A DNA stretch of 64,000 bases from Chitinophagaceae bacterium UBA4857. Its GTDB lineage: Bacteria > Bacteroidota > Bacteroidia > Chitinophagales > Chitinophagaceae. Positions 10,249 to 20,664 of this stretch are shown piece by piece. Positions within the stretch are counted from its first letter, which is position 1. Each line of letters starts with the position of its first letter. The DNA is taken from positions 54,934 to 118,933 of the forward strand of contig DHEF01000001.1 of assembly GCA_002399735.1 (NCBI GenBank), read 5' to 3'. The notes under the pieces were generated by a model. It saw nothing but the letters and a program-made list of their open reading frames with translations. It searched no databases and was not told where the DNA came from. Made by a program: the position numbers and the translations under genes.

Positions 10249-12702
10249 ATGAACAGGTCTATTAAAACATCGGTTAGGCATTTATGGAAGCAAAGGTTGT
10301 TTACCACTTTGAATGTATTTGGCCTGGCGGTGAGCATTAGTGTTTGTTGGATTATTTACCGCTTGGTAAATCATGAGTTTAGTTATGAAAGAAGTGTGGC
10401 CCAACGCGATAATATATACCGTATTATAACCGGGCATATTTTTGATGAAAAGGAGTCGTACAATGGTGGGGTGGCAGCACCTCTGTACAATGGCGTGAGA
10501 ACTGAAGTGCCCGGGATTGATTATGTGGTGCCGGTGTATGGTTTATGGCTTAACGCTGTGGCGGTTAATAATCCTAATGGTGCTCCATTGGTAGTAGAAG
10601 ATCCTAAAAGTATTGTGTCAACAGATTCTGTTTATTTTAAAATGCTGGACTACCAATGGCTGGCTGGTAATAAGATGACAGCATTGTCGTCACCCGAGGC
10701 AGTGGTATTAACCCAAAGCAGGGCAAGGCAATATTTTCCTGGTCTGTCCACGCAGGAAATGGTGAACAGAACAATTACTTATTACGGATTTAGGGATACA
10801 TTACATAAAACCGTAACCGGAATAGTGGCCGATTTTGATCCGATGTCGGAGTTTAATGCAAAAGAATTTTTCAGACTACCGAATAAAAGTTATAAACTAA
10901 ATCAATGGACAAGCACTAATGGGTCAGATAAAGTATATATACAATTTGCCGCAAATAAAAAACCAGAGGCAGTACTGGCTCAAATAAAAGCAGTGGCCGA
11001 AAAAAGGTGGAAAGCGTTTGAGGAAGAGGAAGCTAGCTCTTATAAATCAGAAAAATGGCTGGAATTGTTGCCTTTGAAAGATTCGCATTTTTCTACACAT
11101 ATTCAGGAATATGAAGTGCGCAAAGCCAGTAAACCCATAATGTTAGGGCTTGTTGGTGTAGCCTTATTTCTTTTGCTATTGGCGTGCATTAATTACATAA
11201 ATATGAGCATTGCTCAAATTCCTACCCGATCTAAAGAAATAGGGGTGAGGAAAACACTTGGCGGTAGTCGGAGACAACTGATTGCCCAGTTTGTAGCTGA
11301 AACTTTTGTTACAGCCTTAATTGCCGTTCTGCTGGCATTTGTATTAGGTAAAATTGGCTTTTTGGTTTTAAAAGACGTGTTACCCAGCGAGCTGGAAATG
11401 TCTGGTAATATACTATATGCCATTGGCTTTGCAATTGTGCTAACAGTATTTGTAAGTTTATTGGCGGGTGTTTACCCTGCATGGCTGATTACAAAAGTTA
11501 AAACGGCAAATGTATTCAGGGCTGCCATTTATACACAAAAAGGAAAACAAGGGTTTAGTTTACAAAAGGCTTTAATTGTTTTTCAGTTTACAATTGCATT
11601 GGTATTTATTATTGGCGCTATTATAACCGGCAAACAATTGCAGTACACTTTAACCAGCGATATGGGTTTTAATAAAGATGCTGTTGTACTGGTAGATGTT
11701 CCCTGGAAGTATAACAGTAATAAGCTGTATAAAGGCAAGCAGTTTACGTTGCAAAATGAGTTATTAAAAGATCCGGTAATTAAAGAAATATCGATGGGCT
11801 CATCACCTATGATAAATGGTTATTCGTCCAGTCCCTATGCTTATACTGCACCCGGTAAAGAGAAGATTGAACGTCAGATGTTTAAGAAATGGGTAGATTC
11901 ATCGTATCTGGGTTTATATGACATGGTATTGCTGGCGGGTAGAAATTTAAAAACCGCTGATACGGCAGCTACCGAATATGTTATTAATGAAACGGCAGTA
12001 AAGGCTTTTGGATTTGGTTCTCCGGAGGAAGCTGTAGGGAAGCTTTTAAGCCAGGGTGAAAAAAGTTTGCCTATAGTGGGTGTGGTGAAAGATTTTCATA
12101 TGCAAAACTTTTATAACTCCATTGATCCGGCTTTATTATTAAACGAAAGGGGAAGTGTAGGAACTTTTAATATCAAGTTGGATAAGACACAGTCGGCTAA
12201 GTGGGCTGAAACATTTAAAATCATGGAAGAGAAGTGGAATGCTATTTACCCTGCAGGTACTTTTAAATATGATTTTTATGATGAGCGTATTGCTATCATG
12301 TATGCGGAGGAGCGTAACCTGAGCCGGTTAATTAATATGACAACTGCTATCGCCATTTTAATAAGTTGTCTGGGTTTGTTTGGACTGGCCACTTTAACGG
12401 CGTACCAGCGTACCAAAGAAATCGGGATTCGTAAGGTGCTTGGGGCGTCTGTAATGGGTATTGTAAAATTGATGTCAAAAGAGTATGTGGTGCTGGTATT
12501 AGTTGCATTGGTTATTGCTACTCCTGTTGCATGGTGGGTTATGAGTAAATGGTTAAATGACTTTGCTTATCGCATTAATATACAATGGTGGATGTTTATG
12601 CTGGCTGGTGTAGGTGCGATGTTGATTGCCTTATTAACGGTGAGTTATCAGGCTGTCAAATCGGCGAGACGTAACCCGGTAAAAAGTTTAAGAACAGAAT
12701 AA
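10249..12702 (+). CDS. MacB/FtsX-type ABC transporter permease, array member 5
   Basis: 817 residues, the longest of the array. The N-terminus (MNRSIKTSVRHLWKQRLF) departs from the xxKNYxKIAxR pattern of the other members, and the first membrane segment is less hydrophobic (LAVSISVCWIIYRLV). FtsX signatures are KEIGVRKTLGGS and KEIGIRKVLGAS; the end is NPVKSLRTE. The extra length lies in the first extracytoplasmic domain. A repeat R1 copy fills the gap to member 4, so this gene may start its own transcription unit. Confidence 0.9.
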   Translation: MNRSIKTSVRHLWKQRLFTTLNVFGLAVSISVCWIIYRLVNHEFSYERSVAQRDNIYRIITGHIFDEKESYNGGVAAPLYNGVRTEVPGIDYVVPVYGLWLNAVAVNNPNGAPLVVEDPKSIVSTDSVYFKMLDYQWLAGNKMTALSSPEAVVLTQSRARQYFPGLSTQEMVNRTITYYGFRDTLHKTVTGIVADFDPMSEFNAKEFFRLPNKSYKLNQWTSTNGSDKVYIQFAANKKPEAVLAQIKAVAEKRWKAFEEEEASSYKSEKWLELLPLKDSHFSTHIQEYEVRKASKPIMLGLVGVALFLLLLACINYINMSIAQIPTRSKEIGVRKTLGGSRRQLIAQFVAETFVTALIAVLLAFVLGKIGFLVLKDVLPSELEMSGNILYAIGFAIVLTVFVSLLAGVYPAWLITKVKTANVFRAAIYTQKGKQGFSLQKALIVFQFTIALVFIIGAIITGKQLQYTLTSDMGFNKDAVVLVDVPWKYNSNKLYKGKQFTLQNELLKDPVIKEISMGSSPMINGYSSSPYAYTAPGKEKIERQMFKKWVDSSYLGLYDMVLLAGRNLKTADTAATEYVINETAVKAFGFGSPEEAVGKLLSQGEKSLPIVGVVKDFHMQNFYNSIDPALLLNERGSVGTFNIKLDKTQSAKWAETFKIMEEKWNAIYPAGTFKYDFYDERIAIMYAEERNLSRLINMTTAIAILISCLGLFGLATLTAYQRTKEIGIRKVLGASVMGIVKLMSKEYVVLVLVALVIATPVAWWVMSKWLNDFAYRINIQWWMFMLAGVGAMLIALLTVSYQAVKSARRNPVKSLRTE

Positions 12703-12735
12703 GTAGCTAATCTTTCATACTACAAAATATCAGGT

Positions 12736-15129
12736 ATGTTTAAAAATTATTTAAAAATTACATGGCGCAGTTTGTTTAAAAATAAAGTGTACAGTAGTAT
12801 TAATATTATTGGTTTGTCAATTGGTATTACAAGTTTTGTATTAATACTGTTATACATGAATTATGAGCTGAGTTACGATAAATGGCATAGCTCTTTGAAA
12901 AAGGTTTACAGGCTGGGTATGGAAGATCAGAACGGCATTGTATATGATGGGGCCACACCTGCGCCATTGGGACAATTTTTTATAACTAATTATCCAAAGG
13001 TTGAAACAGCTACTACTTTAGCTGGCGGCGGCAGTTATGAAATACCTGTTGCAGGAAATGACAAAAAAATATTTCAGAATGGTATAGTTGAAGTTGATTC
13101 ACTTTTCTTTAAAGTTTTTCCTTATGAGTTAGCGCAAGGCAATAAAGATAATGTACTCAATGATCCGGATGCCGCAGTAATAAGTGAAGATGTAAGTCAA
13201 AAATTGTTTGGAAATGAAAGTCCGATTGGAAAGACGATTAAATTATATAACGCAATAAATGTAAAAGTAACCGGCGTTTTAAAAAAGTTGGATCAGCCTG
13301 CGTCTTTAAAAACTGAAATTTTATTTCGTTCACCGTATTACAGGTCAAATTTTCATTGGAGTAATTATTCTTTTGTAACCTATGTAAAACTGAATAATGC
13401 TACTAAGATAAGTGAGTTAAATGCAGATATTAATAAGGTGTATTATGATTTAAGAATAAAACAGGATAGTGCATCGTATAGTGAATACCAGAAGGCTACA
13501 GTGAAAACTACCTTGTTTGCCGAAAGTATTGGTGATATACACAACTTTCCCAAAAGTGGCGGTAGTAATTTTAAAACAATAACGATTTTGTTGGGGTTAG
13601 CATTTTTGCTTTTAATGGCTGGCGCTATCAACTTTAGTAATCTTTCTGTAGCAACGTCAATAAAACGTGCCAGAGAAGTTGGCGTGAGAAAAGTATTGGG
13701 CTCGGGACGACGTCAGATTTTCTGGCAATTTATGAGTGAGTCGGCTGTGTTAGGTTTGTTAAGCCTGCTGATTGCTGTGCTTTTACTCATTGTTGTAGTA
13801 CCATATTTTAAAACGGAGTTTGATATAAGGTTACAGTTTTTTGATATTACAAATACAAGTATTTACCTGCAAATTCTTATTTGTATGGTAGTGGTTGTAT
13901 TGGTTTCGGGCTTATATCCATCTGTTTTCTTATCAAGGTTTAATACTGCCAGGGTATTAAAAGGCGACTACTCACAAGGACGCAAGGGCGGCGGATTGAG
14001 AAGTGCTTTGTTGGTTGGTCAGTTTGCGCTTTCTGCTTTATTCATTTTTGCTGTAGTGGTAGTTAAAAAACAAATGAGCTTTATGAAAAGCCAGGATAAA
14101 GGATTTGTAAGCAACCAGATAATGCGTATAAATGTAAGTCAAAAAACAGGCGAAGCCGGTTTCGACCTGGTGAGGAATAAGTTGTTAGCTATTCCCGGTG
14201 TGGAGTATGTATCAAAAACAACTACAGTACCCGGTGATCAGTTTGTTGACACCTCGGCAAGTGAATACAAGTTTGAAGGCAAAGACTATCGCATAACTAC
14301 TGTTAAAGTAAGCAAAGATTATTTTAAAACGCTTGCAGTGCCAATGGCGCAAGGACGTGATTTTGATGACAGCTATGCCGATAACCATACAAGAAGTGTA
14401 ATATTAAATGAAGCCGCCGTTAGTTTTTTGGGAATGAAAGACCCGGTAGATAAAAGTATTTATTACCCTTACTGCGATACTTTTCAGGCCAGAGTGGTTG
14501 GTGTGGTAAGGAATTTTAATGTACAAAATTTTGCAGAAAAAATAAGGCCCGTAGCTTATTCAATAGGGAATGAGGCCTGCGATTATATGTGGGGTGGTGC
14601 TTTGTTGGTAAAACTAAATGGCCAATCAACAGCTACAACTATAACAGCTATTGAAAAATTATGGGCAGGCGTTGAACCCGATATGCCATTGAGGTATTCG
14701 TTTTTGGATGATAATTTTCAGAAATTATACCTGACTTATAATAGAATACAAAAAGTTATTGAGTTTTTTACCATGATAGCCGTGATTATAGCCGCGATGG
14801 GCCTTTTTGCCTTAACCGCGTTTTTAATTAAAGAAAAAACAAGAGAGATTGGTATACGAAAATTATTGGGAGCAGATGTGTCGCACATAACTATGTTGGT
14901 AAGTAAAGATTTTTTAAAACTGGTTTGTATAGCAGTAATTATTGCTTTGCCGATTGGTTGGTGGGCTTCGCAAAAATGGCTGGAAACATTTGCTTTTAGA
15001 ATAAACCTTAGCTGGATAGTTTTTGCTATAACCATTTTTGCTGTATTATTTGTAGCTGTATTAACAATAGGTGTACAAACAATAAAAGCAGCCAAGGCAA
15101 ATCCTGTTAAAAATTTGCGTACTGATTAA
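12736..15129 (+). CDS. MacB/FtsX-type ABC transporter permease, array member 6
   Basis: 797 residues, 33 bases after member 5 and likely in the same transcript. Start MFKNYLKITWRSLF; signatures REVGVRKVLGSG and REIGIRKLLGAD; C-terminus NPVKNLRTD, a variant of the array's NPVKSLR ending. It lacks the CINFMNL motif of the other members; the same place reads GAINFSNLSVA. This suggests an older divergence than members 1 to 4. Otherwise it has the same two-core architecture, with extracytoplasmic domains after membrane segments 1 and 5. Confidence 0.9.
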   Translation: MFKNYLKITWRSLFKNKVYSSINIIGLSIGITSFVLILLYMNYELSYDKWHSSLKKVYRLGMEDQNGIVYDGATPAPLGQFFITNYPKVETATTLAGGGSYEIPVAGNDKKIFQNGIVEVDSLFFKVFPYELAQGNKDNVLNDPDAAVISEDVSQKLFGNESPIGKTIKLYNAINVKVTGVLKKLDQPASLKTEILFRSPYYRSNFHWSNYSFVTYVKLNNATKISELNADINKVYYDLRIKQDSASYSEYQKATVKTTLFAESIGDIHNFPKSGGSNFKTITILLGLAFLLLMAGAINFSNLSVATSIKRAREVGVRKVLGSGRRQIFWQFMSESAVLGLLSLLIAVLLLIVVVPYFKTEFDIRLQFFDITNTSIYLQILICMVVVVLVSGLYPSVFLSRFNTARVLKGDYSQGRKGGGLRSALLVGQFALSALFIFAVVVVKKQMSFMKSQDKGFVSNQIMRINVSQKTGEAGFDLVRNKLLAIPGVEYVSKTTTVPGDQFVDTSASEYKFEGKDYRITTVKVSKDYFKTLAVPMAQGRDFDDSYADNHTRSVILNEAAVSFLGMKDPVDKSIYYPYCDTFQARVVGVVRNFNVQNFAEKIRPVAYSIGNEACDYMWGGALLVKLNGQSTATTITAIEKLWAGVEPDMPLRYSFLDDNFQKLYLTYNRIQKVIEFFTMIAVIIAAMGLFALTAFLIKEKTREIGIRKLLGADVSHITMLVSKDFLKLVCIAVIIALPIGWWASQKWLETFAFRINLSWIVFAITIFAVLFVAVLTIGVQTIKAAKANPVKNLRTD

Positions 15130-15160
15130 AAATAGAATTAAAGAGTTTGGTTGTTGTAGT

Positions 15161-15222
15161 AATGCTGAATAGCGAACAGGAAGCACAAGTGAGTTACACA
15201 ACCAAAGCTGAACAAGGTTATA
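15161..15222 (-). repeat. R1 intergenic repeat, copy 5 (reverse, degenerate)
   Basis: GCTGAATAGCGAACAGGAAG then CAAGTGAGTTACACAACC; close to copy 4. Lies between permeases 6 and 7. Confidence 0.5.
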
Positions 15223-15245
15223 AAGCCTACTAAATAATAAAAATT

Positions 15246-17654
15246 ATGTTTAAAAATTATTTAAAAATTGCATTACGCAGTTTAAAGAAAAATAAATTGT
15301 ACAGCAGTGTAAATATTGTTGGACTAACCATTGGTATTGCCGGATGTTTATTGATTGGGATTTTTGTTTGGAATGAGTTGACTTATGATACGTTTCATAA
15401 AAATGCCGATCGCATTGCCCGGGTAACGATGGAATATAAGTATTCGGGAAAAGTGCAGGATATGGCAGTAACGGGTACTAAAGTTGGACCCGAGTTAAAA
15501 CGAAGTTTTCCGCAGGTGGAAAGTTATGTTCGTACCATGAAATACCCTATGTCGTTAGCAAATGGCGACAAGGCTTTTGAAGAAAAAAATGTGTTATACG
15601 CCGATGCAGATTTTTTTACTATTTTTTCTTTCCCCTTATTACGTGGCAATGCTGCTACAGTACTTGATGGGCCCAAAAAAGTTGTGCTTACATCGAAAGC
15701 TGCTAAAAGATATTTTGGTAACGATGATCCTGTTGGGAAAGTATTGCGAATAAACGGTGGAACAACTGAATACGAAGTTACAGGTATAGCTGCAGAAGCA
15801 CCGTTAAATTCTCAGATACAATATGATGTTGTTATTTCTTTTGCCAGCACCAATGCGTTTAAAACCGAAAAATGGTCAGAGGCAAATTATGTTACCTACC
15901 TATTACTAAATAATAGCAACCAGATAAAAGAATTGGACGCAGCTATACAGCCTTTTATGAAAACCATTGGCAATCAGGAATTGCGCATACCCGATGGAAG
16001 CAGTGATTATAAAACTTTTCATTTGGAGCCACTTAGATCGGTTCATTTATTTTCGAAAATTGGTGGTGGATTAGAAGTGAGTGGTAATATTACCTATATC
16101 TATGTTTTAAGCATAGTGGCTGTTTTAATACTGTTAATTGCCTGCGTTAACTATACAAATTTAGCTACGGCACAATCGGTTGGCCGTAGTACCGAAATTG
16201 GTGTTCGTAAAGTAATGGGTGCCGGTAAAAGCCAACTACTGAAGCAGTTTTTGGGCGAGTCGTTTGTTATTACATTTATTGGTTTAGTACTCGCAATTAT
16301 AGTGAGTGTGGCGTTGTTGCCTATGTTTAATGCCATCACCGGTAAGGAGTTTAGTGCTACACTTTTTCTATCGCCTGTGTTTATTTTAGGTGCAATCGTT
16401 CTGTGTTTAATAATAAGTTTAACGGCAGGTGCATATCCGGCATTTGTGTTAAGTAATACAAAACTGGTGAGTATATTAAAATCCGGACTGCGTATTTCTA
16501 ATTCAGGTGGAGGGTTGCGAAAGTCGTTAATTACATTTCAGTTTGTAATAGCTATTTTTTTAGTGGCTGCTACGTTAATTGTAATTAAACAGGTATCGTA
16601 TATTCAGCATAAAGAATTGGGTTATAATCGTAATCAGGTTTTGGTTTTGCCGGTTGATTATAAAACTAAATCGAACTACGAGCAATTAAAAGCAGCCATA
16701 CAAAATATTCTGAATGTGGTAAGTGTATCCGGTGCTTACGAAGACCCAACTTCTATTGGCTGGGGCGATGGTATTACGGCTGATGATGGAAACGGAAAAA
16801 AAGAATTGTCGTTAAACGCTACCCCTGTTGATTTAGGTTATCTGCAAACAATGGGTATGAAACTGGCTGCCGGACGTGATTTTCAACGAAATGATTTTAC
16901 ATCACAGGATACTTCAAACAACTACGCCAATTATAGAGGGACTTATATTTTAAATGAAAAAGCTGCTGCCGATTTGGGTTGGACAGCCGAGCAAGCCATT
17001 GGTAAAACCATTGAAAAGAGTGCACCTGGCCCGGTAGTGGGAGTGGTGAAAGATTTTCATTTTGAATCATTACATACTTCAATTGGCCCACTTTTAATTT
17101 TCTTAGATACATCTTTGGTGAGCCAGATGTTTGTAAAAATACAAGCTGAAAACACGGCAGCCACTATTGCGGCACTATCTAATGTTTGGAAAACAAGGGT
17201 TACACACAGACCTTTTGATTATCATTTTATGGATGAAGATTTTAATGCCTTATATAAAGCCGAAGAACGTACGGCAAGATTATTTACTTTATTTGCCGGA
17301 CTAGCTATAGCATTGGCTTGTTTAGGGTTGTTTGCTTTGGCGGCCTTTACTACTATACAACGTACCAAAGAAATTGGCATTAGAAAAATTTTAGGAGCCA
17401 ACGCCGGTAATATCACATTATTAGTATCCAAACAGTTTTTAACGCTTGTGGGTATTGCTATTTTAATAGCCATACCATTGGCATGGTGGGCTGGCAGTAG
17501 TTGGATGCAAAATTTTGCATACCGTGCCGACTTGAATTGGTGGATATTTGCAGTAGCAGGTTTGTTAGCGGTAATCATTGCTTTTGCTACGGTTAGTTAC
17601 CATGCTATTAAAGCCAGTATGGCTAATCCGGTTAAAAGTTTAAGAAGTGAGTAA
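15246..17654 (+). CDS. MacB/FtsX-type ABC transporter permease, array member 7
   Basis: 802 residues. Start MFKNYLKIALRSLKKNK; FtsX signatures TEIGVRKVMGAG and KEIGIRKILGAN; end NPVKSLRSE. A 116-base gap containing a repeat R1 copy separates it from member 6. Layout is anchor, extracytoplasmic domain, four-segment core, second extracytoplasmic domain, three-segment core. No ATPase or lipoprotein/adaptor gene is adjacent, so its partner proteins must be encoded elsewhere. Confidence 0.9.
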   Translation: MFKNYLKIALRSLKKNKLYSSVNIVGLTIGIAGCLLIGIFVWNELTYDTFHKNADRIARVTMEYKYSGKVQDMAVTGTKVGPELKRSFPQVESYVRTMKYPMSLANGDKAFEEKNVLYADADFFTIFSFPLLRGNAATVLDGPKKVVLTSKAAKRYFGNDDPVGKVLRINGGTTEYEVTGIAAEAPLNSQIQYDVVISFASTNAFKTEKWSEANYVTYLLLNNSNQIKELDAAIQPFMKTIGNQELRIPDGSSDYKTFHLEPLRSVHLFSKIGGGLEVSGNITYIYVLSIVAVLILLIACVNYTNLATAQSVGRSTEIGVRKVMGAGKSQLLKQFLGESFVITFIGLVLAIIVSVALLPMFNAITGKEFSATLFLSPVFILGAIVLCLIISLTAGAYPAFVLSNTKLVSILKSGLRISNSGGGLRKSLITFQFVIAIFLVAATLIVIKQVSYIQHKELGYNRNQVLVLPVDYKTKSNYEQLKAAIQNILNVVSVSGAYEDPTSIGWGDGITADDGNGKKELSLNATPVDLGYLQTMGMKLAAGRDFQRNDFTSQDTSNNYANYRGTYILNEKAAADLGWTAEQAIGKTIEKSAPGPVVGVVKDFHFESLHTSIGPLLIFLDTSLVSQMFVKIQAENTAATIAALSNVWKTRVTHRPFDYHFMDEDFNALYKAEERTARLFTLFAGLAIALACLGLFALAAFTTIQRTKEIGIRKILGANAGNITLLVSKQFLTLVGIAILIAIPLAWWAGSSWMQNFAYRADLNWWIFAVAGLLAVIIAFATVSYHAIKASMANPVKSLRSE

Positions 17655-17688
17655 AGATTCTTTTTTATTTCATTACTAATGTAAACCT

Positions 17689-20094
17689 ATGTTGCGTAAC
17701 TATATAAAAATTGCATTAAGGCATTTAAGAAAACATAAGCTATTGTCTGCCGTAACTATTTTGTGTTTGGTGGCGGGGCTTACATTCTCCATGCTTATAG
17801 GTGTATATGTGTTACAACAATATGGGGTTAATAAACAATTATCAAATGTAAGCCAGCAGTATCTGTTAAAAAGTATTTGGAAAGAAAAAGATATGGGACT
17901 GGATGTTACCACCGTAGCGCCTTTGGCTAAAGCGGCTAAGAATGAATATCCGCAATTGGTTAAAAATTATTACCGCTTCAACCCGGTAACCAATGTAGTA
18001 TCGGCAGGCGAAAAACATTTTCAGGAAAATATTGCTATATGCGATACTACGCTGGTAAATATGTATGGGTTCCATTTACTGCATGGCAATAAAGAAAATG
18101 CATTTGCCAATAATAAATCGGCGGTAATAACAGGTGCGATGGCGGTTAAACTTTTTGGCCGTACTAATGTATTGGGCGAAACCATTACGATAGCCAATAC
18201 AACAGCCGAAAAACAAGGCTATATTGTGTCGGCAGTATTAGAGGATATGCCTTTTAACTCGGTAAATAATTTTATAGATGAAAAAGGGTATTCCGTTTTT
18301 GTTTCTTTTGAAGGAAATAAATTTTTTGATACGCAGGACTATGTAAACGACTGGAATAATATTTATATAGTAGGAATGCTGGAGCTGCAACCCGGTAAAA
18401 CCGCCGCCGATTTAAAAGGGCCCATGCAGCAGTTATTGGCCAAATACGCACCACCCAATATAAAAAACAACCTAACGGTAAGTCCACAGTCTTTACAAAC
18501 TTTTCATTTGAATGCCAATGATGGGGCAGTAAGTAAAATGTTGCAAACGCTTAGCATAATTGCGGCATTTATTTTATTAATGGCCATTATTAATTTTATC
18601 AACATTAATATCGGCACATCTTCTTATCGGTTAAAAGAAATAGGATTGCGCAAAGTATTTGGTAGCCAGCGCAGCCAATTATGTTTTCAGTTTGTTGCTG
18701 AGTCGGTTGTTATTAGTTTTTTAGCGGCACTCATTTCCATTGCTTGTTATCAAATGTTGTTGCCTGTATTTAACAATGTGCTGCATACAGTCCTTACACC
18801 TGTGTGGCAGTTTACACCAACCATGATTATATGGGTGGTGGTATTGGTTCTATTTGCAGGCATTGTAGCAGGTTTGTATCCCGCATTGGTGTTAAGTGCA
18901 AAAAATCTTACACATGCAGTTAAAGGGAAAATTGATTCGACAAAAGGCGGCACATTCTTCAGGCAATCGTTATTGGTTACACAGTTTTCGTTGGCTATAA
19001 TTGTTTTTATATGTGCAATAATTGTAGCACAACAAATTTCGTTTGTGTTCAAGCGTGATATGGGCTATAACAAAGAACACCTCATGGTAATATCCGCTTT
19101 TCCTAAACAATGGACTCCCGAAGGTGTACAAAAAATGCAAACCATTCGTAATGGGTTAAAACAATTGCCCGTTGTTAAAGATGCTACTATTTCTTTTGAA
19201 GTACCGGATAGAGTGCCGCCTAATACACTTTCGGCAACAATGCAAGGTGCCAGCACACAAAACCCCGTATTAATGGCTTTTGTTTTGGCCGATGAAAATT
19301 TTGCATCCACCTACGAATTGCAATTAAAAGAAGGCGATTTTTTTAATAAATCGGGTACAAAAAATTTAGAAATAGTTATAAACGAAGCAGCACAAAAGGC
19401 GCTTAACCTTACTGAGCCATTGGGTAAAAAACTTAACATAGCAGGTTGGGGCGATTCTGCTTTTACGGTAGCCGGCGTTATAAAAAATTACAATTATTCT
19501 ACCATGCAGCAGGGCATTGGCCCCATGGCGTTCATACATACAAACGATAATCCCGGTTATCGTTATATAACCGTTAAGCTCAGTACGAATGATGTGGCTG
19601 CTGCAATAAATGCTGTGCAAAAAAAGTGGACGGATTTATCGCCTAACATGCCTTTTGAATACACGTTCATGGATCAGCGGTTTAAAAATATTTATCAGTC
19701 GGAGCTGCAGTTGAAAAAGGCATCTGCCATTGCTACTGCTTTAAATCTGGTTATTGTATTGCTGGGTATTTTTGGTGTGTTGTCGTTTACATTAGCCCGT
19801 AGATTAAAAGAAATATCGTTGCGTAAAATTGTAGGTGCTAATACCAGAAATATAATTGTATTGTTTGTAAAAGAGTATGCCTGGTTAATTGCTATTGCCA
19901 ATATTATTGCTTGGCCCGTTGCCTATTGGGCAAGTAATAAATGGTTGCAGCAATATGCTTTTCGTATTCAACAAAGTATAATTCCCTATGCATTGGTGGC
20001 AGGGGTTGTAACAGCCTTAGCCGTTGTGCTTATTATATTGCAATGTTATAAAATTGCCAATGCCAGCCCGGTAAAAAACTTACGTACAGAGTAA
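17689..20094 (+). CDS. MacB/FtsX-type ABC transporter permease, array member 8 (divergent)
   Basis: 801 residues and the most divergent member. Both FtsX signatures are altered: KEIGLRKVFGSQ in the first core and KEISLRKIVGAN in the second, the latter with Ser for the usual Gly. The cysteine-containing CINFMNL motif reads MAIINFININ. It still ends NPVKNLRTE and starts MLRNYIKIALRHL. It lies 34 bases after member 7 and is probably co-transcribed with it. An R1 copy begins directly after its stop codon. It is probably still functional, since the frame is intact over its full length, but it may have a distinct role. Confidence 0.88.
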   Translation: MLRNYIKIALRHLRKHKLLSAVTILCLVAGLTFSMLIGVYVLQQYGVNKQLSNVSQQYLLKSIWKEKDMGLDVTTVAPLAKAAKNEYPQLVKNYYRFNPVTNVVSAGEKHFQENIAICDTTLVNMYGFHLLHGNKENAFANNKSAVITGAMAVKLFGRTNVLGETITIANTTAEKQGYIVSAVLEDMPFNSVNNFIDEKGYSVFVSFEGNKFFDTQDYVNDWNNIYIVGMLELQPGKTAADLKGPMQQLLAKYAPPNIKNNLTVSPQSLQTFHLNANDGAVSKMLQTLSIIAAFILLMAIINFININIGTSSYRLKEIGLRKVFGSQRSQLCFQFVAESVVISFLAALISIACYQMLLPVFNNVLHTVLTPVWQFTPTMIIWVVVLVLFAGIVAGLYPALVLSAKNLTHAVKGKIDSTKGGTFFRQSLLVTQFSLAIIVFICAIIVAQQISFVFKRDMGYNKEHLMVISAFPKQWTPEGVQKMQTIRNGLKQLPVVKDATISFEVPDRVPPNTLSATMQGASTQNPVLMAFVLADENFASTYELQLKEGDFFNKSGTKNLEIVINEAAQKALNLTEPLGKKLNIAGWGDSAFTVAGVIKNYNYSTMQQGIGPMAFIHTNDNPGYRYITVKLSTNDVAAAINAVQKKWTDLSPNMPFEYTFMDQRFKNIYQSELQLKKASAIATALNLVIVLLGIFGVLSFTLARRLKEISLRKIVGANTRNIIVLFVKEYAWLIAIANIIAWPVAYWASNKWLQQYAFRIQQSIIPYALVAGVVTALAVVLIILQCYKIANASPVKNLRTE

Positions 20095-20100
20095 GAATTT

Positions 20101-20190
20101 TTTTTTGTTATCATCGCCCCGTTCTTTACTCAACTTCTGTTGCGTCGCACTCTTGTACGTTCAGTTCGCTAATCAGCATCGTGTTGTGCG
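20101..20190 (+). repeat. R1 intergenic repeat, copy 6
   Basis: Intact core GTTGCGTCGCACTCTTGTAC (20139-20158) and end GTTCGCTAATCAGCATCGT. Starts just after the permease 8 stop. Confidence 0.7.
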
Positions 20191-20515
20191 ACACTGATTG
20201 ATAGTGTTGTTATATTTTCTTAATCGAGTTCCATATAGACGGTCTAGTTTGATAAAGCGAAAGAATGTTTATTAGGGTAAGGAGTTTCCTCGCTTCGCTC
20301 GGAATGACGGTCGTGTTATTGTAGGACTCCGTCACCTCGACCCAAAGGGAGAGGTCTCCTGCTATCATGGTAATCTATATAAAAGGAGTTGTCTATTTCT
20401 CAGCCGTGTCTCATAAAAGTATTGTGTGTTGGCTGTGGACTCTGCGTTGGATTGAATGTTTTTAATTTACGCCGAGTACCTTGCGGGTGACTCAGCTAAA
20501 AAAAACGTTGCAAAC

Positions 20516-20547
20516 TTATAGCCCACGGTTTAAACCGTGGGCTATAA
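20516..20547. repeat. Perfect 16-bp-arm palindrome
   Basis: Arms TTATAGCCCACGGTTT and AAACCGTGGGCTATAA meet without a spacer, and an A-rich run follows. It could fold into a strong hairpin and terminate transcription, or be a dispersed repeat. Confidence 0.75.
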
Positions 20548-20664
20548 AAAATGAGCAGAATTGTAATGGTTGAAACGATTTATGGTGGATGTAAAATAGT
20601 AGCGTTATTGCCTATGAACTTTTTTGCAATAGTGTTTTTTATTTTAAAGACTAGCCATTCATTA

